From the NCBI RefSeq assembly GCF_009377195.2, contig NZ_VJXX01000001.1:1364001-1428000 (forward strand): a stretch of DNA of 64,000 bases. Direction: 5' to 3'. Numbering within the stretch: the first letter of the stretch is position 1; each line of letters opens with the position of its first letter. This document shows, piece by piece, positions 40,258 to 49,118 of this stretch. The notes beneath the pieces were generated by a model, which was not told the origin of the DNA, did not search any database, and saw only the letters and a list, made by a program, of their open reading frames with translations. This DNA is from Arthrobacter bussei (GTDB taxonomy: Bacteria; Actinomycetota; Actinomycetes; Actinomycetales; Micrococcaceae). The position numbers and the translations under genes were made by a program.

Positions 40258-40989
40258 ATGGCCCGGCTGGCCTCCCTGCAGGCCCTCCTCTTCGACCTCG
40301 ACGGCGTGCTGACCCCGACCGCCGAGGTGCACATGCGTGCCTGGGCCCGCCTCTTCTCCGAATACCTTGCGGGCCGGGGGATCGACCGCCCCTACACGGA
40401 CGAGGACTACTTCACCCACATCGACGGACGTCCGCGGTACGACGGCGTCAGGGCCCTGCTCGCCTCCCGAGGCATCACCCTGCCGGAGGGCTCACCCGAG
40501 GACGCGCCGACGCTCGACACGGTGTGCGGCCTCGGCAACCGGAAGAACCGGACCTTCAACGAGACCCTCGAGGAACAGGGCGTCGCGGCCTACCCCGGCT
40601 CCCTCGCACTGCTCGACGCCGCACGGACGGCCGGCATCCGCATGGCCGTCGTCACCAGTTCACGGAACGGCACAGCGGTGCTCGCCGCGGCCGGCCTCAC
40701 CGCACGTTTCGGCACCGTGGTCGACGGCCTGCTGGCGGCGGAGCTCGGCATCGCGGGCAAGCCCGCCCCCGACACCTATCTCCACGCGGCGGAACTGCTC
40801 GGCCTTCCGGCCTCGGCCTGCGCCGTCGTCGAGGACGCGCCCTCCGGGGTTGCCGCCGGTCGTGCCGGCGAATTCGGGCTCGTGATCGGCGTCGATCGCG
40901 GCGTGGGTGCTGCGACACTCCTGGGCCACGGGGCGGACGTCGTCGTGGACGACCTCGCCGAACTGATCCCCTTCCTCGCCGCCGGCTGA
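40258..40989 (+). CDS. Beta-phosphoglucomutase family HAD hydrolase
   Basis: A HAD-fold phosphomutase of about 243 residues. Motif I is LLFDLDGVLTPTAEVH, the nucleophile and acid aspartates being in DLDGV; motif II threonine/serine is in MAVVTSSRNGTAVL, the lysine in GIAGKPAPDTYL and motif IV in ACAVVEDAPSGVAAGRAG. It would convert beta-glucose 1-phosphate to glucose 6-phosphate. A GTG at 40240 in frame is also possible; the ATG at 40258 fits the family. The gene lies 49 bases before the GH65 phosphorylase, which releases beta-glucose 1-phosphate, so the two form one pathway. Upstream are 227 bases with no clear regulator site. Confidence 0.9.
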   Translation: MARLASLQALLFDLDGVLTPTAEVHMRAWARLFSEYLAGRGIDRPYTDEDYFTHIDGRPRYDGVRALLASRGITLPEGSPEDAPTLDTVCGLGNRKNRTFNETLEEQGVAAYPGSLALLDAARTAGIRMAVVTSSRNGTAVLAAAGLTARFGTVVDGLLAAELGIAGKPAPDTYLHAAELLGLPASACAVVEDAPSGVAAGRAGEFGLVIGVDRGVGAATLLGHGADVVVDDLAELIPFLAAG

Positions 40990-41038
40990 CGCCGCCGCCG
41001 CTGCCTGCCCGCTTCCGCTCACCCAGTACAGGAACCCC

Positions 41039-43519
41039 ATGATCTTCCCCCCAGCAGACCCCGTGGACCGCAACCACTTCCCGGTGGACGAGTGGGCCCT
41101 CGTCGAGACCGAGTTCGACGGTGCCCATGCGGGCCGTAACGAGACCCTCTTCACCGTCGGCAACGGCTATCTCGGAATGCGCGGCAACCTCGACGAAGGG
41201 AGGGACGGCTACGACGCCGGCACCTTCATCAACGGATTCCACGAGACCTGGCCCATCCAGCACGCCGAGGAGGCCTTCGGATTCGCCCGCGTGGGCCAGA
41301 CGATCGTCAACGTGCCGGATGCCAAGATCATCCGGCTGTACGTCGACGACGAGCCGTTCGTGCTCACGCGGGCCGACATCCTCCGGCACACCAGGCGTCT
41401 CTCCTTCCTGGACGGTGTCCTCACCCGCGAGATCGAGTGGCGGACGCCGTCGGGCAAGCGTGTCCTCATCCGCTCGCGCCGCATGGTCTCCTTCACCGAC
41501 CGGCACCTCGCCCTCATCGACTACGAGGTGGAGATGCTCGACGCCGACGCCTCCATCCTCATCTCCAGCCAGATCCTCAACCGGCAGGACGGCCTGGACG
41601 AGTACCACGTCAGTGCTCCTGTCGACGGCGAGTCCTTCGACCCCCGCAAGGCGGAATCGTTCCGCGACCGGGTGCTGCAGCCGCGGCTGAAGCGCTCCGA
41701 CGGTCCGCGCTACCTGCTCGGCTACAGCACCACCAACTCGCGCATGACCATCGCCTGCGCCATGGAGCACGAGCTGCTCACGGACAACGAATGGGACCAG
41801 AGCTCACACATCGAGGACGACCTCGCGAAGCACGTCTACCGCGTCCGCGCGAGGCCCGGCCGTCCCGTCCGCCTCCTCAAGACCATCAGCTACCACACGT
41901 CCCGCAGCGTGCCGGCCCGCGAGCTCGCGGACCGTTGCGGCCGTACCCTCGACCGCGCCCGCGAGACGACGGTGGAGGAGCACTTCGGGAAGCAGAAGGA
42001 CTGGCTCGCCGACTTCTGGACCCGCTCCGACGTCGAGATCGAGGGGCAGCCCACCGTCCAGCAGGCGGTCCGCTGGAACATCTTCCAGCTCGCGCAGTCC
42101 ACCGCCAGGACCGACGGCGGCGGCATCGCGGCGAAGGGCGTCTCGGGCTCCGGCTACGGCGGGCACTACTTCTGGGACACCGAGGTGTACGTCCTGCCGT
42201 TCCTGAGCTACACCGCGCCCACCGTCGCGCGGAACGCACTGCGCTTCCGGCAGTCGATGCTCGACTCCGCCCGAGCGCGCGCCGGCGAACTGAACCAGCG
42301 CGGCGCCCTCTTCCCCTGGCGCACCATCAACGGGCAGGAGTCCTCCGCCTACTACGCCGCGAGCACCGCGCAGTACCACATCGACGCCGACATCTCCCAC
42401 GCCATGATGCAGTACGTAGCCGCGACGGGCGACGACGACTTCCTCCACCGCGGCGCCGTCGACGTCCTCGTCGAGACAGCGAGGATGTGGGCCGATCTCG
42501 GGTTCTGGCGCAGCAACGGGGATGACAACTTCCACATCCACGGCGTCACCGGACCCGACGAGTACACGACGGTGGTCAACGACAACCTCTATACGAACGT
42601 CATGGCGCGGGCCAACCTCCGCTCCGCGGTGCGCGCCGTCGAATCACTCGCCGACGTGGACCCGGCTGCGCACGCACGCATGGTCGCCCGGCTGGATCTC
42701 CACGAGGATGAACTCTGGGAGTGGACGCACGCCGCCGAGCGCATGCACATCCCGTTCGACGAACGCGCCGGCATCCACCCGCAGGATGCCGCGTTCCTCG
42801 AGAAGGAGCTCTGGGACCTCGAGAACACTCCCCCGGACAAGCGTCCCCTCCTGCTCCACTACCACCCGCTGGTGATCTACCGCTTCCAGGTCCTCAAGCA
42901 GGCCGACGTCGTCCTCGCGCTGCTCCTGCAGGGGCACGAGTTCACGATGCAGCAGAAGCGATCCGACTTCGAGTACTACGAGGCGCTCACGACGGGGGAC
43001 TCCACGCTCTCCGCCGTGGTGCAGTCGATCATCGCCGCCGAGGTCGGTTACCACGACCTCGCGCTGAAGTACTTCATGTCCTCGCTCTTCGTGGACCTCG
43101 CCGACCTGCACCGGAACACGTCCGACGGCATCCACGTGGCCTCGACCGGCGGTGTGTGGAGCGCCCTGGTGTACGGCTTCGGGGGCATGCGCGACCACGG
43201 CGGCCGCATCACCTTCGAGCCGAGGCTGCCGGTCGCGTGGACACGCGTGGCCTTCCGGGTCACCCTGCGGGGGACGCGCCTGCGCGTCGAGGTGACGCAG
43301 CGGGCCATCACCTTCACGGTCGAGACCGGTGACACCGCGACGTTCTCGGTCCACGGCCGGTCGGTGACGGTGACGGCGTCCGCACCGGTCACCGTGGCGC
43401 TCGAGGACCAGGGCCCACGCCTCACCGGGGCGCCGACCACGAGCGACATCGAGGGGAGCCGGCGTGCCGACGGCTCCCTGGTCACGGCTTCGATCCCCCG
43501 GATCTCCGTCGACCCCTGA
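41039..43519 (+). CDS. GH65 disaccharide phosphorylase (trehalose/maltose/kojibiose type)
   Basis: An 826-residue GH65 protein. The N-terminal beta-sandwich starts WALVETEFDGAHAGRNETLFTVGNGYLGMRGNLDEG, the (alpha/alpha)6 barrel contains ARWNIFQLAQ-like VRWNIFQLAQST and GHYFWDTEVYVLPF, and the catalytic acid is E508 in IHGVTGPDEYTTVVNDN. Phosphate-site histidine/serine blocks follow (HVASTGGVWSALVYGFGG). It cleaves an alpha-glucobiose with phosphate, inverting to beta-glucose 1-phosphate. Which disaccharide is used cannot be read from these motifs. It follows the beta-phosphoglucomutase gene and is probably co-transcribed. Trehalose or maltose is the likeliest substrate. Confidence 0.93.
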   Translation: MIFPPADPVDRNHFPVDEWALVETEFDGAHAGRNETLFTVGNGYLGMRGNLDEGRDGYDAGTFINGFHETWPIQHAEEAFGFARVGQTIVNVPDAKIIRLYVDDEPFVLTRADILRHTRRLSFLDGVLTREIEWRTPSGKRVLIRSRRMVSFTDRHLALIDYEVEMLDADASILISSQILNRQDGLDEYHVSAPVDGESFDPRKAESFRDRVLQPRLKRSDGPRYLLGYSTTNSRMTIACAMEHELLTDNEWDQSSHIEDDLAKHVYRVRARPGRPVRLLKTISYHTSRSVPARELADRCGRTLDRARETTVEEHFGKQKDWLADFWTRSDVEIEGQPTVQQAVRWNIFQLAQSTARTDGGGIAAKGVSGSGYGGHYFWDTEVYVLPFLSYTAPTVARNALRFRQSMLDSARARAGELNQRGALFPWRTINGQESSAYYAASTAQYHIDADISHAMMQYVAATGDDDFLHRGAVDVLVETARMWADLGFWRSNGDDNFHIHGVTGPDEYTTVVNDNLYTNVMARANLRSAVRAVESLADVDPAAHARMVARLDLHEDELWEWTHAAERMHIPFDERAGIHPQDAAFLEKELWDLENTPPDKRPLLLHYHPLVIYRFQVLKQADVVLALLLQGHEFTMQQKRSDFEYYEALTTGDSTLSAVVQSIIAAEVGYHDLALKYFMSSLFVDLADLHRNTSDGIHVASTGGVWSALVYGFGGMRDHGGRITFEPRLPVAWTRVAFRVTLRGTRLRVEVTQRAITFTVETGDTATFSVHGRSVTVTASAPVTVALEDQGPRLTGAPTTSDIEGSRRADGSLVTASIPRISVDP

Positions 43520-43544
43520 GTCCGCATGCCCTGTCCCTGCGGAC
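43520..43544 (+). terminator. Stem-loop after GH65 gene
   Basis: GTCCGC (43520-43525) pairs with GCGGAC (43539-43544) around a 13-base loop, directly after the GH65 stop and between convergent transcripts. The stem is short and lacks a T-run, so this is only a candidate. Confidence 0.45.
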
Positions 43545-43689
43545 GGAGCGGATCAGTGCGTGGCGGCGACGTCGGCGGTCCCGACCCCCAGGCCCGCGAC
43601 GCTCCCGGCAGGACCGACCTCGATGGACCGTGAGACGCGAGGCCGTGCGGGACGTCCGGCTCCGGGCCGGGACAACCCCGCCGCCTCCG

Positions 43690-44016
43690 CTACAGCTGGT
43701 CCTCGAGGTGGAAGACCTCCTCGAGCCGCAGGAACCCCTCGTCCGGGCGCCCCTCCAGCGCGACGAAGAACGGTGCCATCTCCGCCTGCCACCGCCCGTT
43801 GACCTCCGTGGCGGCCATGGCGGCCTGGGACGCCGCGAAGTCCTCGCACTCCACGTAGCCGATCAGCATCCCGTCCCCTCGCAGGAACAGGGAGTAGTTG
43901 TCCCAGCCCGTGTCCTTCAGCGCCCGGGCCATCTCCGGCCAGATGGCTGCGTGCCGCTCCCGGTACTCGGGGATGCGCTCGGGCCGGACCTGCAACTGGA
44001 AGCAGACGCGTTCCAT
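43690..44016 (-). CDS. rhaM: L-rhamnose mutarotase
   Basis: A 108-residue protein matching E. coli YiiL/RhaM. MERVCFQLQVRPERIPEYRERHAAIWPEM carries the catalytic H22 in the RHxxIWPEM block; NYSLFLRGDGMLIGYVECEDF and the final LRLEEVFHLED complete the ferredoxin-like fold. It interconverts alpha- and beta-L-rhamnose so that the isomerase gets its preferred anomer. AAGGAG stands before the ATG. It is the last gene of the long minus-strand transporter operon, 50 bases after the fucose-isomerase-like gene, which marks the whole operon as rhamnose-specific. Confidence 0.95.
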   Translation of the reverse strand: MERVCFQLQVRPERIPEYRERHAAIWPEMARALKDTGWDNYSLFLRGDGMLIGYVECEDFAASQAAMAATEVNGRWQAEMAPFFVALEGRPDEGFLRLEEVFHLEDQL

Positions 44017-44066
44017 CGGTTCTCCTTGCTGTGAACGTGATCTGTGGTCGATCTGTGGGTGGGCTG

Positions 44067-45536
44067 TCAGAGGGTGACGTGGCGGTGCTCGACGCCGAGA
44101 AGTGACGCGGCCGCCTTCACATCGGCCGCACGGTGCCCCACGCACAGTGCCCAGTGATGGCCGATTCCGGTCTGGCTCCATTCGTCGACCCACAGTCCGG
44201 GGTCGCCGCCGAAGTCCACGCGCGACGTCGTGTTGCCGATCGATAGCAGCGGCCCGGGCACGACGGTGCCCTCGGACGTGATGAAGACGTAGGAGCCGTC
44301 CGGGTCCTGGCCGATCCCGAAGGTGGTGACCGGCCCGTGGCGCACGTCGAACTCGACCGAGACGCCCCACCCGCGCTTGCCGTGGAAGACGCCGAGCCCG
44401 CGCAGGAGCGGGCCCGCAGCGCTGACGGCGAGATGGGCCGGCCCGTCATGGCCCATCTCCACCACGCCGTCGAAGAAGTTGAGGGCCTGGATCTCCGTGA
44501 AGGATCCGCCCGCGCCCATGGCCTGGGCGGCGAGCATCGCGATCGAGGTCCGCAGTTCGTACTCGCCCGCCATGGGGACCCCGCGGGCCGTGAGGATCGA
44601 AGCCCCGAGGATCATCCCGGCTCCGATCCGCTCGTGCTGCTCACCGGCGAGACCCCGGTGGTAGTAGGCGAGCGAATCGAGGTCGAATTCGGCGACCAGC
44701 CGATCGAGTCCCACCGACACCTGCGCGCCCCAGGCGAAATCGCCGTCGTCCACGGACTCGTCGACGGTGAAGAGGCTGCGCGCCAGCGCCATGCGCTCAC
44801 GGACCTGCTCATCCGTCACCTCGGCGACGAACTCGCGGAGATCGTCGAACTCGACGACCTCCACGTGGGAGCCGAAGGTCGTCGACACCGAGGTCAGGTC
44901 CGTCGAGACGTCGAGCATGCCCGGATAGACGTGGCCCATCAGTCCGTGGCGTGCGTGGCGCAGCCGGCCGCGGACCCCGGCGGCGTGGACCCACTGGCCG
45001 ATCCGCGCCCAGGCGGACTCCTGCGCGAGGTACCCGGAGACGGAACGGAAGGGGATGCCGGCACGCTTGAACACGTTCGCCACCTCCGGCACGGGGCACT
45101 GGCCGCAGTACGCGAGCCACGTCCCCGTGTCGACGTTCGCGTGGTCCATGGCCTCGGTGGGCTGCAGGTCGATCACCAGGACGGGCGTCTTCGCGCGCTG
45201 AGCGATCGGCAGCACCATCGAGGACGTCAGGTATGTGGTGAGGAAGATGACGATCAGGTCGCAGTCCGCGCGGCGCAGCTCTTCGGCCGCCACGGCGGCC
45301 TCACGCGGATCGGACACGAAGCCGACGTCGGTGACCTCGGCATCGAGGGCGGTGAACCGCTCCGTCACGTACCGCGCCGACTCCCTGAGCTGCGGCAGCA
45401 GGTCCGGGAACTGGGGCCAGTAGGCGCCGAGCCCTCCGGACACCAGGCCCAGGCGGGTCGGCCGGCGTCGGATCGGCTCGAGCAGTCCTGACAGGGCGGG
45501 CGATGCGCTGTGCTCGACCGTGGGATCGGTGGTCAT
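44067..45536 (-). CDS. L-fucose/L-arabinose isomerase-like protein
   Basis: A 489-residue protein of the FucI/AraA superfamily. RLGLVSGGLGAYWPQFPDLLPQLRESARYVTERF opens the first domain, ADCDLIVIFLTTYLTSSMVLPIAQRA the second, and the metal-site domain includes AGEQHERIGAGMILGASIL, AGEYELRTSIAMLAAQAMG (the glutamate likely a ligand) and GIGHHWALCVGHRAADVK with paired histidines near the end. Family members isomerise aldoses with Mn2+. A dedicated rhamnose isomerase (52067-53233) is also encoded, so this second isomerase may serve another 6-deoxy or pentose sugar carried by the same transporter, or may not be an isomerase at all. AGGAG seven bases before the ATG fixes the start. Confidence 0.87.
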   Translation of the reverse strand: MTTDPTVEHSASPALSGLLEPIRRRPTRLGLVSGGLGAYWPQFPDLLPQLRESARYVTERFTALDAEVTDVGFVSDPREAAVAAEELRRADCDLIVIFLTTYLTSSMVLPIAQRAKTPVLVIDLQPTEAMDHANVDTGTWLAYCGQCPVPEVANVFKRAGIPFRSVSGYLAQESAWARIGQWVHAAGVRGRLRHARHGLMGHVYPGMLDVSTDLTSVSTTFGSHVEVVEFDDLREFVAEVTDEQVRERMALARSLFTVDESVDDGDFAWGAQVSVGLDRLVAEFDLDSLAYYHRGLAGEQHERIGAGMILGASILTARGVPMAGEYELRTSIAMLAAQAMGAGGSFTEIQALNFFDGVVEMGHDGPAHLAVSAAGPLLRGLGVFHGKRGWGVSVEFDVRHGPVTTFGIGQDPDGSYVFITSEGTVVPGPLLSIGNTTSRVDFGGDPGLWVDEWSQTGIGHHWALCVGHRAADVKAAASLLGVEHRHVTL

Positions 45537-45571
45537 GGTGGCTCCTGCGACGGGAAGCGGAACGGCGGGCC

Positions 45572-45656
45572 GAGAGGTGCGGAAGGGCGAGAGGTGCGTA
45601 AGGGCGAGAGGTGCGGAAGGGCGAGAGGTGCGTAAGGGCGAGAGGTGCGGAAGGGC
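45572..45656. repeat. Five tandem copies of a 17-bp unit
   Basis: GAGAGGTGCGGAAGGGC and its variant with GTAA in place of GGAA alternate, giving five consecutive copies: 45572-45588, 45589-45605, 45606-45622, 45623-45639 and 45640-45656. It lies between the binding-protein stop (45694) and the isomerase-like start (45536) in the rhamnose operon. The spacing differs from CRISPR: there are no spacers. Confidence 0.85.
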
Positions 45657-45693
45657 GGGGCGCCATGATGGGCGCCCCGCCCCGCTCGTGCGG

Positions 45694-46758
45694 CTAGAAG
45701 TCGTAGTCGTCGATGTTCTCCGCGTTGAACTGCGTGGGCGGGCCGACCAGGACGATACCGCCCTCGCCGATCTCACGCTCGCCGAGCTCGCCGGCCTCGA
45801 AGGTGTCGCCGGGCTCGCCGGTGATGTCGCCGTCGGCCAGTGCCTTGCCCGCGAAGGCGGCGACGTAGCCGAGCTGTGCCGGATCCCAGAGCGCGAACTC
45901 CGTCACGGTGCCGTCCTTCACGAAGGGGCGCATCTCGTTCGGCAGCCCCAGCCCTGTCAGCGCGACCTTGCCCTTGTACTCCGACGTGGAGAGGTAGCGG
46001 CCGGTGGCGGCGATCCCGACGGTGGTGGGCGAGATGATGCCCTTGAGGTCCGGGTACGCCTGCAGCAGGCCCTGCGCCTCCTGGAAGGACTTCGTGTCGT
46101 CGTCATCGCCGTAGACCTTCGCCACGAGCTCGATGCCCGCGTAGTCGGGGTTGGCGGCCAACTCCTCCTCCATGTACTTGATCCACTCGTTCTGGTTGGT
46201 GGCATTCGCCGTGGCCGAGAGGATGGCGATCTCGCCCTCGCCGCCGATCTGCTCGGAGATGAGCTCGAGCTGGATGAGTGCCACATCCTTCGCGTCGACC
46301 TGGCTGACGAAGACGTCGCGGTAGTCGGGGTTGGTGTCGGAGTCGAACGCCACGATCTTGGCTCCGGCGGTGCGGGCCTCCTCGAGGGCGGGGCCGACGG
46401 CGTCGGGGTCGTTCGCGGCGATCACGATCACGTTGGTGCCGCGCTGCGTCTCCGCGTTGATGAAGGAGACCTGGCTCGACGCGCTGGCGTCCAGCGGCCC
46501 CACGACCTCCGAGGAGGCGAACCCGGCCTCCGATGCGCCGTCCTCGCCACCCCCGAGCACCACGTCGGTGTAGGGGTTGTTGAGCTGCTTGGGGATGAAG
46601 GTGACGGTCTGCTCGCCGTCGGACCCGCTGCCGCCCTCGGCACCGCCGCCCTCGGACGCTGCTCCGCCGCCGCAGGCGCTGAGGACCAGCGCGGTGCTCG
46701 TCGCCAGGGCAGCGAAAGCCGCCCGGCGTCGTATGGTTCCTGAATGGATGAACCTCAT
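45694..46758 (-). CDS. rhaS: Rhamnose ABC transporter substrate-binding lipoprotein
   Basis: A 354-residue periplasmic-binding-type lipoprotein. The signal peptide ends in lipobox LSAC (residues 26-29) followed by a Gly/Ser/Glu-rich linker. VTFIPKQLNNPYTDVVLGGGEDGASEAGF is the first strand-helix of the pentose/rhamnose-binding (CUT2) group, IVIAANDPDAVGPALEEARTAGAKIVAFDSDTNPDYRDVFVSQVDAKDVALIQLELI is typical of RhaS/AutoInducer-2-type binders, and GIISPTTVGIAATGRYLS occurs near the sugar site. It captures L-rhamnose outside the membrane for the two permeases and ATPase encoded upstream. Spaced 61 bases after the second permease gene. Confidence 0.92.
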   Translation of the reverse strand: MRFIHSGTIRRRAAFAALATSTALVLSACGGGAASEGGGAEGGSGSDGEQTVTFIPKQLNNPYTDVVLGGGEDGASEAGFASSEVVGPLDASASSQVSFINAETQRGTNVIVIAANDPDAVGPALEEARTAGAKIVAFDSDTNPDYRDVFVSQVDAKDVALIQLELISEQIGGEGEIAILSATANATNQNEWIKYMEEELAANPDYAGIELVAKVYGDDDDTKSFQEAQGLLQAYPDLKGIISPTTVGIAATGRYLSTSEYKGKVALTGLGLPNEMRPFVKDGTVTEFALWDPAQLGYVAAFAGKALADGDITGEPGDTFEAGELGEREIGEGGIVLVGPPTQFNAENIDDYDF

Positions 46759-46819
46759 TGTTTCTTCCTTTCGATGGGCGCTGGGGACCAGTCGCCGGGT
46801 GCGAACCTAGGGGGACGGC

Positions 46820-48082
46820 CTAGGGAAGTGGTGCGGAGCGGACACGCCGCGCATGGCGGGCCCGCCGGAGGGCGTCGGTGATGGTGGGGGCCACGACCGA
46901 GAGGATGAGGAGGGAGCCGGTCACGATGATGAGGACCACCTCGGAGACGCGATCCAGTTTCAGTGCATAGTTGATGGTGCCGATCAGCAGCACCCCGGCG
47001 AGGACCCCCGGGATGGAGCCCTTGCCGCCGAAGATGGACACCCCGCCGAGCAGCACCGCGGCGATGACCGCCAGCTCCAGGCCGCTGGCGTTGTCACTGC
47101 GGGCACTCGAGTAGCGCAGCGTCCAGTAGATGCCCGCCAGGGCGGACACCGTCCCCGTCGCGAGGTAAAGCAGGAACTTCGAGCGGGCCACGTCGATACC
47201 GACGAACGTCGCGGCCTCCCTGCTGTAGCCCAGGGCGAAGAGCCCGCGGCCGAACGGCGTGACGTGCAGGACGACGGCGAAGGCGAGGATCAGCAGGACG
47301 ACGCCGATCATCACCGTGGGGATGCCCGTGCCGCCGATCTTCGAGGTGAAGAACGCCGTGAGCGCGGGAGGGAAGTTCGCCACGGCGTTGTCGCCGATCA
47401 CCACGAGCGCGAGCCCGCGGAACAGGGCGAGCGTCCCGATGGTCACCGCCAGGGAGGGCAATCCCAGGTAGGCGATCAGCACCCCGTTGAAGGCCCCGGC
47501 GGCGAGACCGGCGAGGACGCAGATCACCAGGACCAGGGCGATCGGTACGCCCGCCTGCCACAGCACGCCCATCAGCGCGCTGGTCAGCCCCGCGATGCTC
47601 GCCACCGAGAGATCGATCTCCCCGGAGATGATGACCAGCGTCATCGGCAGCGCGATCAGCAGCGTGGGGATCACGTCCAGGAGGAGGAACCCGACGGTCA
47701 CGGGTGAGGCGAACCGGGGGATGACGAGGCACGCGTAGATCACGACGACGAGGAGCACGTAGATCATCACCGCGTCGCGGCCGAGCAGCAGCCGTGCGGC
47801 GCCGGTCCGGCCCTTGGGGACCGCGAGGACCTTCGCGGTGCCGGCCGTGTGCTGCACGGCACCGCCCGCAGCGGCCTGCTCGGACGTCCTGGTGTCTGGG
47901 GCGGCCATGCGCCTGCCTTCCGCTGAGTCGTGCCCTGTGTCCTGCCCTGTGTCCTGCCCTGCGTCCTGCCCTGGGCTCCGCCCTGCGTTCCGGAGCCCGT
48001 CCTCCGCCGGGACCTGCGCCCGCAGGCCGTCCGGCGGGACTGCCGCCTGCGGGCCGGGCCGGCCGGCGAGGCGATCAGACAT
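46820..48082 (-). CDS. rhaQ: Rhamnose ABC transporter permease with extended low-complexity N-terminus
   Basis: A CUT2-type permease of up to 420 residues. About ten hydrophobic segments begin at VMIYVLLVVVIYACLVIPRF; IISGEIDLSVASIAGLTSALMG and FGRGLFALGYSREAATFVGIDV are family blocks (EIDLSV, ALGxxxEAA). From the ATG at 48082 (overlapping the previous stop by eight bases) there are nearly 100 mostly hydrophilic residues before the first segment, containing a GQDTGQDTGHD-type repeat encoded by a 12-bp tandem repeat. A second ATG at 47908 with GGAAGG upstream would remove most of this extension; which is used cannot be decided. The naming rhaQ versus rhaP is by order only. Confidence 0.9.
   Translation of the reverse strand: MSDRLAGRPGPQAAVPPDGLRAQVPAEDGLRNAGRSPGQDAGQDTGQDTGHDSAEGRRMAAPDTRTSEQAAAGGAVQHTAGTAKVLAVPKGRTGAARLLLGRDAVMIYVLLVVVIYACLVIPRFASPVTVGFLLLDVIPTLLIALPMTLVIISGEIDLSVASIAGLTSALMGVLWQAGVPIALVLVICVLAGLAAGAFNGVLIAYLGLPSLAVTIGTLALFRGLALVVIGDNAVANFPPALTAFFTSKIGGTGIPTVMIGVVLLILAFAVVLHVTPFGRGLFALGYSREAATFVGIDVARSKFLLYLATGTVSALAGIYWTLRYSSARSDNASGLELAVIAAVLLGGVSIFGGKGSIPGVLAGVLLIGTINYALKLDRVSEVVLIIVTGSLLILSVVAPTITDALRRARHARRVRSAPLP
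47932..47991. repeat. 12-bp tandem repeat inside permease gene
   Basis: GCCCTGTGTCCT is repeated at 47932-47943 and 47944-47955, with variants at 47956-47967, 47968-47979 and 47980-47991. On the minus strand it encodes repeated Gly-Gln-Asp-Thr/Ala steps in frame, so copy number can change without a frameshift. Confidence 0.8.
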
Positions 48083-49118
48083 TGCGGGCCTCGGCGATCC
48101 TGAGCTTGCGGGCGGCACGCACCCCGGCGATGCGGTCGATGACGACGGCGGCCAGGATGAGGATGCCCACGATCGCCTGCTGCCAGAACTTGTCGACGCG
48201 GAGGGCGGTCAGGGCGCTGGTGATGGTGGTGAGGAGCAGGGCGCCGATCGCCGCACCGACCACCGTGCCGCTGCCACCGAAGATCGCCACCCCTCCGACC
48301 ACCGCCGCGGCGACGACGTCGAGCTCGAGTCCGGAGCCCGTCGTCGCGCCCACGGAGTTGAAGCGGCTCGCGTACAGGACGCCGGCCAGTCCGGCCAACG
48401 CGCCGTTGACCACGAAGGCCAGCAGGACGCGGCGGGTCACGGGGATGCCGAAGAGCTTCGCGGCCTCCGGCTCCGAGCCGATGGCGTACAGGTCACGGCC
48501 GGGCCGGGTCCCGAGCATGTAGACCGCCACGATCGCGACGACGACGACGGCGATCAGCGTGATCACGGGGAACCCGAGGACGGTGTCCACGGACAGGTTG
48601 CCGAAGGCGTCCGGCCGGTCACCGGCGAAGTACTGGGTGCCCCCTGCCCAGGCGTTGTTGATGCCCCGGAAGATGTAGAGGGTCCCGAGCGTGATCACGA
48701 GGGCCGGCACCTTCGCGATGGTGATCAGGAGTCCGTTCACCGCTCCCAGGACAGCCCCGAAGGCGATCCCGATGAGGAAGACCAGGACGATCGGCAGGCC
48801 GGGCGCGGCCACGAAGACGCTGCCCGTCCCGAAGGCGACCAGGCCGAGGACGGACCCGACGGACAGGTCGATGTTCCGGGTGATGATGACGAGGGTCTGG
48901 CCGACCGCGAGGATCATGAGGATCGTCGCGTTGAGCAGCAGGTCCTTGACCCCCTGCTCGCTGAGGAACAGCGGATTGACCGCCGCCGTGACGGCGACGA
49001 GGAGCACGAGCGCCAGGATGACCGGTAGCTCGCGGAGCCTGAGGAACGAGCCGAGGGGCGAGGACGTCGGGTGCGGGGCCGGCTGCGCGGGCGCCGCGTG
49101 TCTGCTGTCGAGGCTCAT
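48075..49118 (-). CDS. rhaP: Rhamnose ABC transporter permease
   Basis: A 347-residue CUT2-type permease. Hydrophobic segments start at [46 protein letters not shown] and [21 protein letters not shown] are the conserved cytoplasmic and EAA-like parts, and [34 protein letters not shown] is the family's last signature. Its ATG overlaps the stop of the ATPase gene (ATGA), and its own stop overlaps the next permease start. It forms a heterodimeric channel with the second permease for L-rhamnose import. Confidence 0.93.
   Translation of the reverse strand: MSLDSRHAAPAQPAPHPTSSPLGSFLRLRELPVILALVLLVAVTAAVNPLFLSEQGVKDLLLNATILMILAVGQTLVIITRNIDLSVGSVLGLVAFGTGSVFVAAPGLPIVLVFLIGIAFGAVLGAVNGLLITIAKVPALVITLGTLYIFRGINNAWAGGTQYFAGDRPDAFGNLSVDTVLGFPVITLIAVVVVAIVAVYMLGTRPGRDLYAIGSEPEAAKLFGIPVTRRVLLAFVVNGALAGLAGVLYASRFNSVGATTGSGLELDVVAAAVVGGVAIFGGSGTVVGAAIGALLLTTITSALTALRVDKFWQQAIVGILILAAVVIDRIAGVRAARKLRIAEARNV

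Noticed and set aside
40102..41042. Overlapping frames around the beta-phosphoglucomutase start
   Set aside because: They are out-of-frame shadows; only one frame has the HAD motifs.
45572..45656. Possible CRISPR-like array
   Set aside because: The units are 17 bp, directly adjacent and without spacers, and no cas genes are nearby.
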